Below are positions 27,401 to 35,564 of a stretch of DNA of 64,000 nucleotides, one piece after another. How positions within the stretch are numbered: the first letter of the stretch is position 1; the number at the start of each line of letters is the position of its first letter. Both the position numbers and the translations under genes were made by a program. The stretch lies in assembly GCF_050436995.1 (NCBI RefSeq), contig NC_134770.1:2304501-2368500 (forward strand). The letters run 5' to 3'. The notes below the pieces were generated by a model. The model had not been told where the DNA came from. It worked only from the letters and a program-made list of their open reading frames with translations, and did no database searches. Source of the stretch: Anticarsia gemmatalis (lineage: Eukaryota > Arthropoda > Insecta > Lepidoptera > Erebidae).

Positions 27401-30400
27401 ATCGCTTACGTCACATAAGAGAGAAATTTTCCCCGTTTCTGTAACATTTTTCACTGGCTGAGCAGTGATAGCCGAGTGGTATAAGTTGACACCTCCCACG
27501 CAAGTGGTCGCAGGTTCGAACCCGAGGCAACACACCAATGACTTTTCGGAGTTATGTGTGTATTAGAAATAATTATCACATGCTCCAACGGTGAGGGAAA
27601 ACATCGTGAGGAAACCTTGCATGCCTTAAATTTGTTTAATTTATTTATTGAGGGCATGCAAAGTCCCCAACCCGCACTTGGCCAGCGTGGTGGACTCAAG
27701 GCCTAACCCCTCCCTCATTACGGGAGGAGACCCTTGCCCAGCAGTGGGACATTAATGGGTTAAATTTATTTTAAATTTATACCTACTCTGCTCCTATTGG
27801 TCGCAGCGTGATGATATAAAGTCTATAGCCTTCCTCAATAAATAGGCTAACCCAAAGTAAAATAATTCTTCAATTCGCACCAGTAGTTCCTGAGATTAGC
27901 GCATTCAAACAAACAAACTCTACAATTTTATAATGTTAGTAAGTATATGTTCATTTTTTGTCATTGTCCCACTGGGCCAACGTGATGGACGTCGAGGGAC
28001 ATTTCTACATTCGAACGTAAACAGATAAATCTATATTTAGTGTCAGGTCCTGTCTCTGACGTCATCAGACCTGTCTCCTTTCAATATTTATTATTAGCTA
28101 ACAATATATAAAGACGTATAGAGCACATTGCAATAGTGTTAAGCTTAAAGTAAACACAAGGAATAATATACTCCGCCGGCTCACAACCACCACATGGGGA
28201 GCAGCCCCGCAAGTTCTCCGTTCAACAGGGCTCGCACTATCCTTCTCAGCAGGCGAGTAAGCCTGCTCAGTGTGGCACCGATCTGCACACTCGAAATAAG
28301 TTGATACTGCGTTGAACGAGACCTGTCGCATAATTACACCGTGTCTTAAGCTAACACCATTAGTCAAAATATACCCTCTGGCGGGTGTTGCTCCACCTTG
28401 CGTCAGACGGGAGGCTGCCTGTGCGGCGGAAAAATTAGCGCAGGAAAATGACTCGCGCCATCCGCTTTATAACCACAACCTGCCCGAAGCCCGGCTCAAG
28501 AGCCGCAAAAGTTTCCTACGACATACCGAACCCATCAACTCCCACCCAAGGGAAACAAGGCTGAAGCTCTGGCGTGAAAGGCATCCACCTCCATCTGACT
28601 TTATACAGCCAGCCGAGCACCTTCCGCCTGGACACGACCGGCAATGGCCTGTCTGGAAGTCCCTTAACCGACTACGAGCTCAGACGGGCCGCTGTCGAGA
28701 TACTATGCGCAAGTGGGGTTTAACCAATCAAGGTGGCTGTGATTGTGGTGCCCCATCACAAACCATGGCACATCTGCTCCAGTGCCCTCTCTGTCCCACA
28801 ACCTGCACAATTGAGGACCTTAACTTGGCGACGGATAAAGCAGTTGAGGTTGCCAGGTTCTGGTCAACAATTGTTTAGGCAATACCATGGTGAGTCGTTG
28901 ACACGACAGAAGAAAAAGAAGCTAACAATATATAAAACCCAATTATTACTGAGAGTCTAACTGATGGACATCGCACAGCCGAAACTACTGAGCGTAGATA
29001 GTTGAAATTTGGTATGAAGATTCCTTAGGAAATGTAGAGTAGTACCAACTAAAAAATATTTTTCGGAAATTTCCCCCCGAAGGGAATTCAAAAGGGAAAA
29101 GACTTTCTTATGAAAGATTAGCAAGAAAAAGTTGTGAAAACGAGTCAACTAAACCTACGCGGACAAAGTCGCGGGCGGTCGCTAGCTAACAATGAAGTCA
29201 CAACATATTCAACTAACTAGTATAAATGAATCACATTTGCATATCCGAACTCGTATATTATTTGTATGCTAATAAAAGAAAAAACTGTTTTTTATGTAAG
29301 GCAATAAATGCGTTAGTCTAGAACGCAATTTAGTTTTTTGCATTTACATACTAAAATTTAGTCTACGATTGCTGAACAAAGCATAGTGAATTGAATACAA
29401 TAATTTTAAAACACATAATGGAGATAATTTGACAATTTTCTTGGAAAACTTGCCAAAATGAAAATGCTTAGCTTTCGTAGAGGTTAGTAAGTTAATACAT
29501 GTACATGTATTTTTAAACTAATAAAAATCTAGTCACATATCCATTCATTCGTTTTTAGAAACTGCTATAATACCCCTGCTTTACTCTTAGCCAAGAGATA
29601 AATCAAGAAAGCCATAGTATTTTTACCCATACAAAAACACATACTAATAAACTTTCAAACAATATCACGCATGACAGCCCTGAAGCTGAAATTGTTTATT
29701 TTATCCCCGCCCAAATCGAGGTTACTTTGATGTTGTCACTAAAGTATAACTTCCTAACTCATAAATTGTAAATTTTCAGAACGCACCATTTTGTAACACC
29801 ACTACCGTCCATTCCTATATGTCAGTCCATTTGTTAAGTCGTCATCTCGAAAATTGCTGCACTATTTTGGGAGTTTTAGTGCCGAAATATTATTTGCTGT
29901 TACAAATTTTAAATTTAACGACAGTTGTCTTTATTTATTATATCCGTTTAAGATAAAATATTTTGTTTAAAAATTGTCTTGACATTTCTATAACTAATGA
30001 GATATTAAATACTTTAGCTATTATAACAGGTTTTTTGATATATTAGAATCTAAATTACTTTGGCACAGGTGTTTATACACATTAAAATATTTTGAACACT
30101 CGTTTCTGGCTGATTCTAGTTTTTTAGGCATAACAGTATTTAATAATTAAGCCTTCTAATATTTTTGAAATGATCAATATATTATTCTATGACGCAGGGC
30201 ATTTTTGTTTTATAGTACGTGCCACTTTACTGAATGTGTGTGAATATAGCAACAAGCCGCTGCGCAGAAGACGACAAATAAATACTCTCACCTGCAGTTC
30301 ATCTCTACATGTCTTCATGTAGAGAAGAACTGCAGGTGACAGTTTTCTTATAAGCAGCAATGAGCAAAACCCTTTCCTTTGGATTTCCAGTCCTCTTAGT

Positions 30401-33400
30401 CGATCATTGTTTCCGGCCACCCATCCCGGTTTAGGAACGTGTCAAAGTCATCTCGCATCTCTGTTTGTGCCTTCTTCGCTGTCCATTTTATAACATTTAT
30501 ATAGTCTTAAAAACTTCTAAGTATCTTTACTCTAGTCTGCACTGGTAAGTAATTGTGTAATAGACTGAATAGGACAAAGTTAGTCATTGCAGGATGGACT
30601 AAATAGGCCTAGTTTCATATTGTTCAATTTAAAAGCACTTACTATACATATACGCGTTTATGATGTGGTTTAGATCATAGATATTTATTATACCAATCAG
30701 ACTGTAAGACCCGTTAGAACTAGCACTTAACTTTAGGGTAAGACGGTTAAAGATTATATATTGATTTTGTAACAATCTAAATCATCACTTGCATCTATCT
30801 TTTCATTTTAATCACTACATTTAACACCTCATGGTTTGAATAGTGAAAAGAAAGGTAGGTTCTACCTTTCAGTATTCTTTGATTCGAGTTTTAACTGTAG
30901 ACAAACTACTGTTGTATTCCGGAGTTCTTATACAGCAACCTAAAGTTTCATGATAGTTTTGTGGAAGTTAATAATCGTATGAACTAACCGAATTTGATAA
31001 CATTTGCAGAAAGTTGAACCTCTGGAATTAAACATAGACATTTTTTAGAAACCCTCCAAAATACTTAAATGTGGGATCTAACTTTTTACGTAATCCGAGC
31101 CGCGAGCTACCTTTAATGAAAATGTATGTTGTGGATTTAAAGGTCGCCTTAATTTCATAAGTAAAAATAATTAATTTGTTTGCGAATCGCTTCTTTTCAA
31201 CAATGTTATTACTAACACAGTATATAGCTAGCTGTATAACGTCTGTCTGTCTATTTCCGATGACATTCATACGTTGCATCTCTCGTTGTAAGGCTTCAGA
31301 TTCTTCGCCTTGAAAGGATTGCACTTATTGGATCAGCACGCGCCGTGAGCATTCAGATTATTGCTATTATAGAGACGTGAGAGTGCGTAGGTAGTAATTA
31401 TATTGTTTATTTTTAGGTCTACAGTCGATATTTTAGCCGCTAAAGAGTCTAGGCACCAGTGGTATGGAAACTGAACCACAAAGATCTTTCTACGAGTATT
31501 TTTGGAGTATATGACAGCGTGGTCACAGCAATTAGCAACCAAAAGGCAGGTAACAATCTCGATAAAAATCATCGTATAATTCTTAAAGGTCCGCAGTACA
31601 AAAACTGTATGAAATAATTTCTAGACTTTGCCAAAGGACATGAAATAATCTTGGAACGACATTGATTAGTGAAATTCATGGAAAGGGATTTGCAGAAAAT
31701 ATACACTACCAAGAATAGGTCGTGCATGCATTTCATTTCATTACCAAAACGAATAGTTATTCTTACTTTTTGTCACTATAAATGAATATAAAGATAAAAC
31801 CTAATACTTAAATGAACACTTTTTACTGCGGCTCTTGTGGTTACGTTAAGGACATGCGCGTTTTCCTTCCTTCCTTTTACGTAATGAATGAACTCAAGCA
31901 AGGAAAAACTTGTTCACGTCTCAACTGACTAATAGAGTTATACCATTGACAGGAAATGTTTAAATTAAAGTTTTAACAGCCTAATTGACAGAAATGATGA
32001 ATTAATTGGTATATGAGTAAATGGAAAGACCGGGAAGGGAAGTCCTAGAAAGACTAACGCACTATGTGTACTATGTGTAGTACTCGGTACTGAATGTATA
32101 CTAATATTATAAAGCTGAAGAGTTTGTTTAATCGCGCTAATCTCTGGAACTACTGGAGCGAATTGAAAAAATATTTTACTGTTCGATAGCCTATTTGTTG
32201 AGGAAGGCTATAGGCTATATAATATCACACTACAACCAACAGGAGCAGAGTACCAGCAAAAAATGTTACAAAAACGGGGGAAAAAATGACCCATTCTCTG
32301 TTATGTGACGCAAGCGAAGTTGCGCGGGTCAGCTAGTGACAATGATGTACGGATGTGAATGAAGCAAGGAAAGTTTGTAGCAAAATTAAATGGCGCCTAA
32401 ATATAAATCCAGGTTTTACATTTCACGTGCAAACCTACAATAATATTATTTTTAAAACACGGAGTAACTCAGTAATTACAAAATGCTCACCCATCCAAAG
32501 AACAACCTCGGCAAGCGTAGCCTAACCTGAGGGATAGATATGTGCGGCTGTTATAACTAAGCCACGAACTCCTCAAAACCGAGTGTTGACGTCTAAATGT
32601 ACGTAAAATAGTTGTAAGAAACACGCAAACATTAAACTAACACTAATGTTAGTTCACAAAAAGTAACATAATTACAGGTTATTGTCGTAATAGATTTATA
32701 ACGACGCTAATTATCTTAATGGCCGGACCTTGGACAATGTTTACTTGTGATGTGTTTATATTAGAATGTTGAGATAAGTGTTATGCTTTTACTGTTGATA
32801 TAAGGAATAGAACGATTTGTATGTCGTGTATTGAAATTAATGAATCACATTACTTAGTGTATTTTTTTTTATTTGTAATTGTACAATTGATTGCTTCTTT
32901 TCACTAATTTGATCTTTAATACCTGACATATAAGAAAAGTTAACCATTTACATCAGAGAATAGTAAGAATGTGGATTATAAAAAAAAATCGTGAACTGAA
33001 AACGTAATTAAAGAGTATGCTTTACTAAAATCCCTTTTGTGGTATTTTAAAAGTAGTTTTATGTTTCAGCTAAAATTAATACATTTTAACCCAAACTCAG
33101 GGATTTTATCAATTGTGTCATATTACAAAGTTTCTATCTACACAAAAAAGGTAGTAAACGTTACGGCATTAAGTGTCCTTTAATCAACAATACATTTTCC
33201 CATTTCCCACATAAATCCCGTACATAAACTAGTATTATAAGCACTCGATATCACAATGTTTATAATTATAATGTCATTGACCCTAATGATATAACACCGT
33301 GGGATATAGATACGATCTAGTATCTGTGCCTCGAGTGTTTCAATGATAATGTCTATTGATTGTGTGTTAAACTTGTAGTATATAGTGTAGTAAATAGTAT

Positions 33401-35562
33401 TGAGTTTTATAAATAAAACAATACCTTCGACAAGTTGTGCTTGATGGAAGATTTCAAATGATGTTTTTGACAGTGAATAGTACGAAATTTTAAGAAATAT
33501 TTGAACTAAATCTGTGTATAAAACGTTTTTTCATTGGAACAATGTGCAATGTGCATGTTTCAGAGTATAGAGTAACGAAAACTTTTTATGTTTCGGAGAA
33601 AAAAAATAGTTTTTCTGATCGAGATCCCAGGTTCGCTTCCTGCGTTGAGCAAACTGTCTTTAATATATTTTTATGTAGTCACTAGTCACCAAATTGTTTT
33701 CGACTTATTGACTGTCTTTTTAAGCTAACGAGAGACTGAATTGCGATTTGGTCATAGACTCATGGTCTTTATTCATAATTGCGCCACCAACGTCGACATA
33801 AAAAAATGTTCTCAAGATCTTCATACTTTATGAATAAGACTAGCTGACCCGCGCAACTTCGCTTGCGTCACATAAGAGAGAATGGGTCATATTTTTCCCG
33901 TTTTTGTAACACTTTTTACTGTTACTCTGCTCCTATTGGTCGTAGCGTGATGATATATAGCCTATAGCCTTCCTCGATAAATAAGCTATATAACACTGAA
34001 AGAATTTTTCAAATCGGACCAGTAGTTCCCGAGATTAGCGCGTTCAAACAAACAAACAAACAAACTCCTCAGCTTTATAATATTAGTATAGATAGTATAG
34101 ATGACAACTGCACTTCACAAGTGACAGTTATGTGTGAGTGACCTGTAAATGCTCCGGTTGCCTAATTTTATTTATATAAAACAGCATGTTTCGCGGAAAC
34201 CAGCGTGTAAACATTTCCTTAGAATATCCGATGCTAATCTGGTGCTAAAGTGAATCATAGCTGTAATTTTGTGTATCATGTCAGTGTTGAAATCTTTTTT
34301 ACTTTTTAGATTTTGTTTTTAGACAGAGATGTTTAAATAAGGCGACTTGCTATAGATATACGAGTATTCTATGAGTTTATACCGTTGTCATCAATAAGAA
34401 ACAACATTATATTTAGAACTGTACGCAAAAGTATTAGTTCTCTAAAGTTATAGGCAGGCAAGGAGCAAGTCTAGGGCGACTACTGTTTTTTATTGGTGTA
34501 AACAAATAAATGTCTGTTTGGTGCAAACAAAATAAAATGTCAATAAAATACTTGTGGTCTTTACCAAAACGGTAGTCCTGAAGTAGAGTAAGGAATATTA
34601 ACCAAAGTTCTTGATTTGATAGTACAAGCCTTATTTCAAAATTTATCGAAGATAAAATTATTGGGAAAGTATCTAATTTCAATGAAAAGTTCCCAATAAC
34701 TGTAAAACTCACGTATTCAAATATATTCGTAAACCAAACGCAACCACAGAACATATTCGTGCGGGTAGATGCAATTTTTCGCTCCGTTGGTTACCCCTGC
34801 CTATCCTCTATATACAAAAATAACACCTACCACTACGGCAATAGAGGCTATATTTCCGCAAATATTCGTAATCGAATTATCTAATCTTTGAGTACAGAAA
34901 AATAAAATGTTTTCCTACAAATGCGGTTTGTGTAGTAAGGAAAATAAGTGCAATTTTATTATGCCGATATTTATATTGCTATATACGTGACTGCTTTTAT
35001 TTATAACCCATTTTAATACAATTTAAATGTTATATGATGCGGAAAGAAAAGTTATTTAAAATAGAAAGAGTTTAAATGTTTGTTTTTCAAATAACCTTTT
35101 GCTATAACTTATGACCGAATACCCTGAATATCCAGTTTAATAACTTACCGCCATTATTCCTAAGTTACAGGTACCCTACGTAGTAATGGCAATATCCCCT
35201 ATTAGAAAGGGCAAACAGTGTTAATGGCGAAACGTGTGTTCTAAGCCTAAACCTCTACTAACATAGGTAAACCAAGACTAACTGAATCTAGTGACACTTG
35301 AAGTAAATATTCAGAACATTTATAATTATATTCATTTTCATTTTTCGTGAGCTTCGTTTCTACATTAAGTTGGTCAAACTTATCCTCCAACTTTCCCTCC
35401 AAAAACACATTAAACATTCATTTCATTATATGTTAATTAAACAAGAACAATGGCTTAAAAGCTAAGTACAAATCGAAAGTGAACTGACCTCAAAGCGCTT
35501 CCTTGCTCCCTCACGTCGACTCCATTGATGGGGTCTTCATTCCTTGCCTGGAGACCAGACAT
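2565..35562 (-). CDS. PHLDB1: PHLDB1/LL5-like protein, N-terminal 453 residues, five exons (3' part outside window)
   Basis: Join on the minus strand: 35562-35489, 7517-7435, 6259-6086, 3942-3799, 3448-2565. All junctions are GT-AG and phases agree (2, 1, 1, 1, then 0). The product has a 25-residue N-terminus, an FHA domain over about residues 27-125 spread across exons 2 to 4, then a disordered linker. From memory of vertebrate PHLDB1, matching blocks include HLVSLGTGRLSTA, DGLPVDKPTRLSQG and YLRFNHPAEAKLMKS; PHLDB2 lacks the FHA domain. Family members are cytoplasmic or cortical proteins with coiled coils and a C-terminal phosphoinositide-binding PH domain. They help anchor microtubule ends and organise basal cortex and adhesion sites. 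The coiled coils and PH domain are not in the window, so the gene continues past base 1. No other gene is recognisable nearby. The family assignment is near certain; orthology to PHLDB1 in particular is inferred. Confidence 0.93.
2751..2834 (-). repeat. In-frame 21-bp tandem repeat in exon 5 (four units)
   Basis: Four contiguous 21-bp units at 2751-2771, 2772-2792, 2793-2813 and 2814-2834 share the core TCCCCGATTC (plus strand). Translated on the minus strand they give ESGKNLA, ESGRNIA, ESGRNLA and ESGKNNL. The period is a multiple of three, so gain or loss of a unit would keep the frame. Confidence 0.95.
3449..3798 (-). other. Intron 4
   Basis: A 350-bp GT-AG intron that carries the 3' end of a tRNA-derived SINE in reverse orientation (3635-3750). 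Confidence 0.9.
3635..3750 (-). mobile_element. tRNA-derived SINE, 3' fragment
   Basis: The reverse complement of the SINE body also seen at 27460-27780: taacccattaatgtcccaca, gaggaggggttaggccttga and caccacgctggccaattgc. The tRNA-like head is missing. Confidence 0.85.
3799..3942 (-). CDS. PHLDB1: PHLDB1-like exon 4, end of FHA domain
   Basis: Acceptor gttacag lies before 3942 and donor gtaata begins at 3798; 144 bp, phase 1 to phase 1. It encodes residues 112-158. SMLTIGRSNYLRFNHPAEAK is the last FHA strand followed by the family's NHPAEAK helix. After it come KLMKSVLPSAH and a less conserved tail (VQFTPNEQCVAT). Exon 5 is only 350 bp downstream in transcription order. Confidence 0.94.
5242..5309 (+). 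repeat. 68-bp direct repeat, left copy
   Basis: Starts catgaaatcctaccgatagc and ends cacaacataaat. It matches 5571-5638 at 63 of 68 bases by eye and abuts the 5S-derived SINE. Confidence 0.95.
5310..5570 (+). mobile_element. 5S-rRNA-derived SINE (SINE3-like), copy 1
   Basis: The 5' part resembles 5S rRNA in order: ctcaccggtcg, cgatcagtgggttaagcaac (box A region of 5S genes) and an IE/box C region diverged here (gatggttgacca) but intact in other copies (gatgggtgaccgc). The 3' body carries cttcgaagggcacgtaac, aacacgtcaaaggccttcgg and a tail ending ...ataagaatatgaagaagtg. It is flanked by direct repeats 5242-5309 and 5571-5638. Confidence 0.8.
5571..5638 (+). repeat. 68-bp direct repeat, right copy
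   Basis: Starts catgaaatcataccgatagc. It has five differences from 5242-5309. Confidence 0.95.
6086..6259 (-). CDS. PHLDB1: PHLDB1-like exon 3, core of the FHA domain
   Basis: Acceptor cttccag lies before 6259 and donor gtatgt begins at 6085; 174 bp, phase 1 to phase 1. It encodes residues 54-110: an IGSD turn, a CDIYV strand, ASVHCRVE, VVTLYP, DGLPV and PTRLSQ. These follow FHA order: the glycine loop, the S-x-H region, then the strand before the second loop. In canonical FHA domains the glycine is followed by the phosphothreonine-binding Arg; here it is Ser59. His76 of the SVH segment is kept. The open frame extends past both splice sites (6036-6293), but those extensions read through intron and should not be annotated. 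Confidence 0.95.
6260..7434 (-). other. Intron 2
   Basis: A 1175-bp GT-AG intron. I see no repeat or conserved element in it. Confidence 0.88.
7435..7517 (-). CDS. PHLDB1: PHLDB1-like exon 2, first FHA strands
   Basis: Acceptor tttcag lies just above 7517 and donor gtaagt begins at 7434. The exon encodes residues 26-52 (VATNTPHLVSLGTGRLSTAV and seven more) and ends one base into a Gly codon completed by exon 3. PHLVSLGTGRLSTA is the most diagnostic PHLDB1-family block in the window. It is too short and lacks an ATG, so it does not appear as a stand-alone reading frame. The entry phase of 2 matches exon 1 at 35489. Confidence 0.93.
8721..8820 (-). mobile_element. LINE 3'-tail fragment
   Basis: In reverse orientation it contains ataggggtaggatacaggca, gagacctaag, tgccacttggtactattct and aaacttcccttgcttcattc. 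This is a 3'-end module common in lepidopteran LINEs. Related short pieces lie at 15429, 37295 and 38846. Confidence 0.55.
9286..9762 (+). mobile_element. Helitron-like element, 477 bp, with (GTCT)n tract
   Basis: Begins TCCATACTAATATTATAAAT after an A and ends cgcgggtcagCTAG before a T, with the 3' hairpin CGCAA-gcgaag-TTGCG upstream of the end. A (TGTC)n tract lies at about 9318-9344. It shares the 3' end, but not the body, of the ~245-bp copies, so it is a longer subfamily. Confidence 0.8.
10545..10765 (-). mobile_element. 5S-derived SINE, degraded copy
   Basis: The reverse complement matches the family: gatcaacctagagtcaaaat, gaagcttggagacagttgaa, actaagcggtcacctatcta and gctaaacccacagattgtt. 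It is strongly diverged. Confidence 0.7.
11540..11700. promoter_or_regulatory. CpG-dense island inside intron 1
   Basis: About 160 bp of GC-rich, CpG-rich sequence (for example ggcgcccgcgcagactgccg and gcgccgcggattggcgag) stands out sharply from AT-rich surroundings and matches none of the repeats here. It includes GATTGG (inverted CCAAT) and TTAATTAG (homeodomain-type). It could be an enhancer or an alternative promoter. It has no convincing coding frame or splice donor. Its function is inferred from composition only. Confidence 0.4.
12510..12640 (+). mobile_element. Helitron-like element, 5' fragment
   Basis: Contains ctgatctcagaaactactgg, tgcgaattgaaaaaatattt and actgttggatagcttattc, corresponding to the 5' half of the ~245-bp family. 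The 3' end is missing. Confidence 0.6.
13456..13702 (-). mobile_element. Helitron-like element (~245-bp family)
   Basis: Read on the minus strand it starts TCTATACTAATATTATAAAG after A and ends gcgcgggtcagCTAG before T, with the 3' hairpin partly altered (gaagatgcgc). It carries acgcgctaatctcaggaac. It is non-autonomous, with no open frame for a Rep/helicase. Confidence 0.85.
14945..14998. repeat. Snap-back palindrome, 24-bp arms
   Basis: Left arm 14945-14968 (caaaaatgaagtaagtatag then ggaa) and right arm 14975-14998 pair with one mismatch around a 6-base loop. Confidence 0.95.
15429..15485 (+). mobile_element. LINE 3'-tail fragment
   Basis: The module ggtccctgtctacccctatg ggaaaaaggcgcgatattat resembles 38846-38905. 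No coding part is preserved. Confidence 0.45.
15764..15805. repeat. Snap-back palindrome, 18-bp perfect arms
   Basis: Arms tgatctatcaatgcgggt (15764-15781) and its exact reverse complement (15788-15805) surround a 6-base loop, ttaaag. Confidence 0.97.
16888..17171. mobile_element. Composite of two Helitron-like 3' ends, tail-out
   Basis: At 16888 the minus-strand 3' end (ctagaggccgcccgcgactt) faces left. From about 16962 a plus-oriented element runs ataatataaatgcgaaagtt to gacgaagtcgtgggcggtct at 17171. The last family base is altered (CTAT instead of CTAG). Both outer ends are therefore 3' ends of the GACGAAGTCGCGGGC family. Confidence 0.7.
18519..18715 (+). repeat. Local duplication, unit 1
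   Basis: Shares with 18975-19172 cttgtcctcca, agtaacaatcaagtcagtga, catgtattgttta, catctaactcacacactaac and gtgggtgaattaaaagta. Confidence 0.92.
18846..18899 (+). repeat. Local duplication, short middle unit
   Basis: gtgcgccaacgcctcttgtc and ttataagcttgtcctccact repeat at 18944-18997 as gtgcgccaatgtttcttgcc and ttataagcttgtcctccatc. Confidence 0.9.
18975..19172 (+). repeat. Local duplication, unit 2
   Basis: Second copy of 18519-18715 in direct orientation, with small indels such as ccagagatatactgtta against actatactgttata. Confidence 0.92.
19907..20120 (+). mobile_element. Helitron-like element (~245-bp family)
   Basis: Starts TCTATACTAATATTATAAAG after A and ends gcgcgggtcagCTAG before T, with the 3' hairpin CGCAA-gcgaag-TTGCG. 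It is shorter than other copies because the block with 'accaataggagcagagtac' is deleted. Confidence 0.88.
20803..21028 (-). repeat. Recurrent ~165-bp element, copy B (with an extra partial inverted copy)
   Basis: A full minus-oriented copy spans about 20878-21028 (ends gatagtagtagagaatcgag). It is preceded by a partial plus-oriented piece (20820-20862, ggctagctatcgagaaatgt). The two meet in a perfect 14-bp inverted repeat (gaaatgttgtgtga / tcacacaacatttc), so the locus is a partial head-to-head duplication. Confidence 0.75.
21655..21737 (+). mobile_element. tRNA-like SINE head or tRNA pseudogene
   Basis: tccgtggcgcagtggttta resembles an A box (TGGCGCAGTGG) and ggctcgattcccac a B box (GGTTCGANTCC). 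The acceptor-stem ends do not pair cleanly and no SINE body can be followed, so it is not annotated as a functional tRNA. Confidence 0.6.
22705..22925 (-). mobile_element. 5S-derived SINE
   Basis: A well-preserved reverse copy: gtcaacctagtgtcaaagtt, aagccgcccgaaggcctttg, ccctccgaagcacggagacg and ttgcttaacccactgatcg. The 5S-like part sits at its right end. Confidence 0.85.
23430..23560 (+). mobile_element. 5S-derived SINE, truncated
   Basis: gtaaagcaaccttagcgcgg, tagtggtatttcagctaagc and gtctcgatgcttcagaggaa correspond to the middle of the SINE. Both ends are lost. Confidence 0.75.
23894..24044 (+). repeat. Recurrent ~165-bp element, copy C
   Basis: Shares ttatcgacaaccggctaact, gatcagcgcctctagcgggt and agtaccgactgtagaaaatc with the other copies. 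The first ~15 bases are missing or diverged. Confidence 0.75.
24318..24565 (+). mobile_element. 5S-derived SINE, near full length
   Basis: cgtagccagttgcgctcggt, cattccatagatgggtgacc, gcatagtggtatttgaactg, gtgcttcggagggcacgtac and ttgaccactaaccatacgat. The 5S box-C-like gatgggtgaccgc is intact. Confidence 0.88.
25436..25643 (+). mobile_element. Helitron-like element, GACGAAGTCGCGGGC family
   Basis: Starts TCCTACTAATACTATAAATG after A and ends ggaggcctCTAG before T. The 3' stem region is degraded (gcggacgaatttgcggga). At 208 bp it has no coding capacity. Confidence 0.8.
26680..26760 (+). mobile_element. tRNA-like SINE head, degenerate
   Basis: ttggtggtgtagtgttagct and a B-box-like gggttcgattcaaag, followed by the SINE-like tail ttaagattaggttttttaga. 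Confidence 0.45.
26870..27045 (+). mobile_element. tRNA-derived SINE, second family
   Basis: gtgggttcgattcccacctg is a B box. The body includes gcttcgggtcaggttgaact and the 3' end ttcttagtgcgggagttgtc. A reverse copy lies at 48950-49100, and a 3' end alone occurs near 16502. Confidence 0.7.
27383..27945 (-). mobile_element. Helitron-like element split by a SINE
   Basis: The 3' end (minus strand) is at 27383 (gactagctgatccgcacaac) and the element stops at ...gtaacatttttcactgg near 27459. It resumes near 27783 with tactctgctcctattggtcg and ends about 27945 with a worn 5' end. Intact copies read straight across this junction. Confidence 0.85.
27460..27780 (+). mobile_element. tRNA-derived SINE, near full length
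   Basis: Head gtgatagccgagtggtataa (A box) and gtcgcaggttcgaacccgag (B box). The body has cttttcggagttatgtgtgt, caacggtgagggaaaacatc, ccagcgtggtggactcaagg and cagcagtgggacattaatgg. This is the well-known lepidopteran tRNA-SINE layout. Confidence 0.9.
28130..28880 (+). pseudogene. Decayed non-LTR retrotransposon (LINE), C-terminal end of ORF2
   Basis: The translation reads NNILRRLTTTTWGAAP, then LNETCRII, YPLAGVAPPCVRRE, PLYNHNLPEARLKSR, PVWKSLNRLRAQTGRC, KWGLTNQGGCDCG and QTMAHLLQCPLC, ending FWSTIV-stop at 28878. This is the thumb and C-terminal Cys/His region that follows the reverse transcriptase core. Two in-frame TAA codons (28258-28260 and 28297-28299) show it is dead. The catalytic RT core and endonuclease are absent (5' truncation). 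The A/G-rich tail after the stop (gaagaaaaagaagc) fits a LINE 3' end. The clade is uncertain. Confidence 0.88.
28955..29185 (+). mobile_element. Helitron-like 3' end
   Basis: Ends acgcggacaaagtcgcgggc ggtcgCTAG at 29185 and contains gttgaaatttggtatgaaga, as in related elements. The 5' limit is uncertain because it lies against the LINE tail. Confidence 0.6.
30288..30339. repeat. Snap-back palindrome, 24-bp arms
   Basis: Arms 30288-30311 (tcacctgcagttcatctcta then catg) and 30316-30339 pair with one mismatch around the loop tctt. Confidence 0.96.
32095..32336 (+). mobile_element. Helitron-like element (~245-bp family)
   Basis: Begins TGTATACTAATATTATAAAG (TC changed to TG) and ends gcgcgggtcagCTAG before T, with the intact CGCAA/TTGCG hairpin. 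Confidence 0.87.
33840..34092 (-). mobile_element. Helitron-like element (~245-bp family), near intact
   Basis: Minus-strand start TCTATACTAATATTATAAAG after A, end gcgcgggtcagCTAG before T. Contains tcctattggtcgtagcgtga and aatcggaccagtagttcccg (plus strand). Confidence 0.9.
35489..35562 (-). CDS. PHLDB1: PHLDB1-like exon 1, start codon, residues 1-24 plus two bases
   Basis: ATG at 35562-35560 has A at -3 (GAAGATGTC). It opens 24 codons (MSGLQARNEDPINGVDVREQ and four more) and ends ...TTG AG before the donor gtcagttc at 35488. The dangling AG plus the first G of exon 2 makes an Arg codon, giving ALR-VATNTPHLV, which parallels LKV...PHLV of vertebrate PHLDB1. Reading upstream in the same frame reaches TGA at 35649-35647 with no earlier ATG, so this is the first usable start. 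The exon is short and 28 kb from exon 2, so automated annotation could easily miss it. An alternative first exon inside intron 1 cannot be excluded. Confidence 0.8.
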
Positions 35563-35564
35563 CT

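Larger units (their letters stand above)
7518..35488 (-). other. Intron 1, about 28 kb
   Basis: Bounded by the exon 1 donor gtcag and the exon 2 acceptor tttcag. It is packed with Helitron-like elements, SINEs of three kinds, a decayed LINE and palindromes, listed separately. A CpG-dense island lies at 11540-11700. No additional exon was found. Confidence 0.78.
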
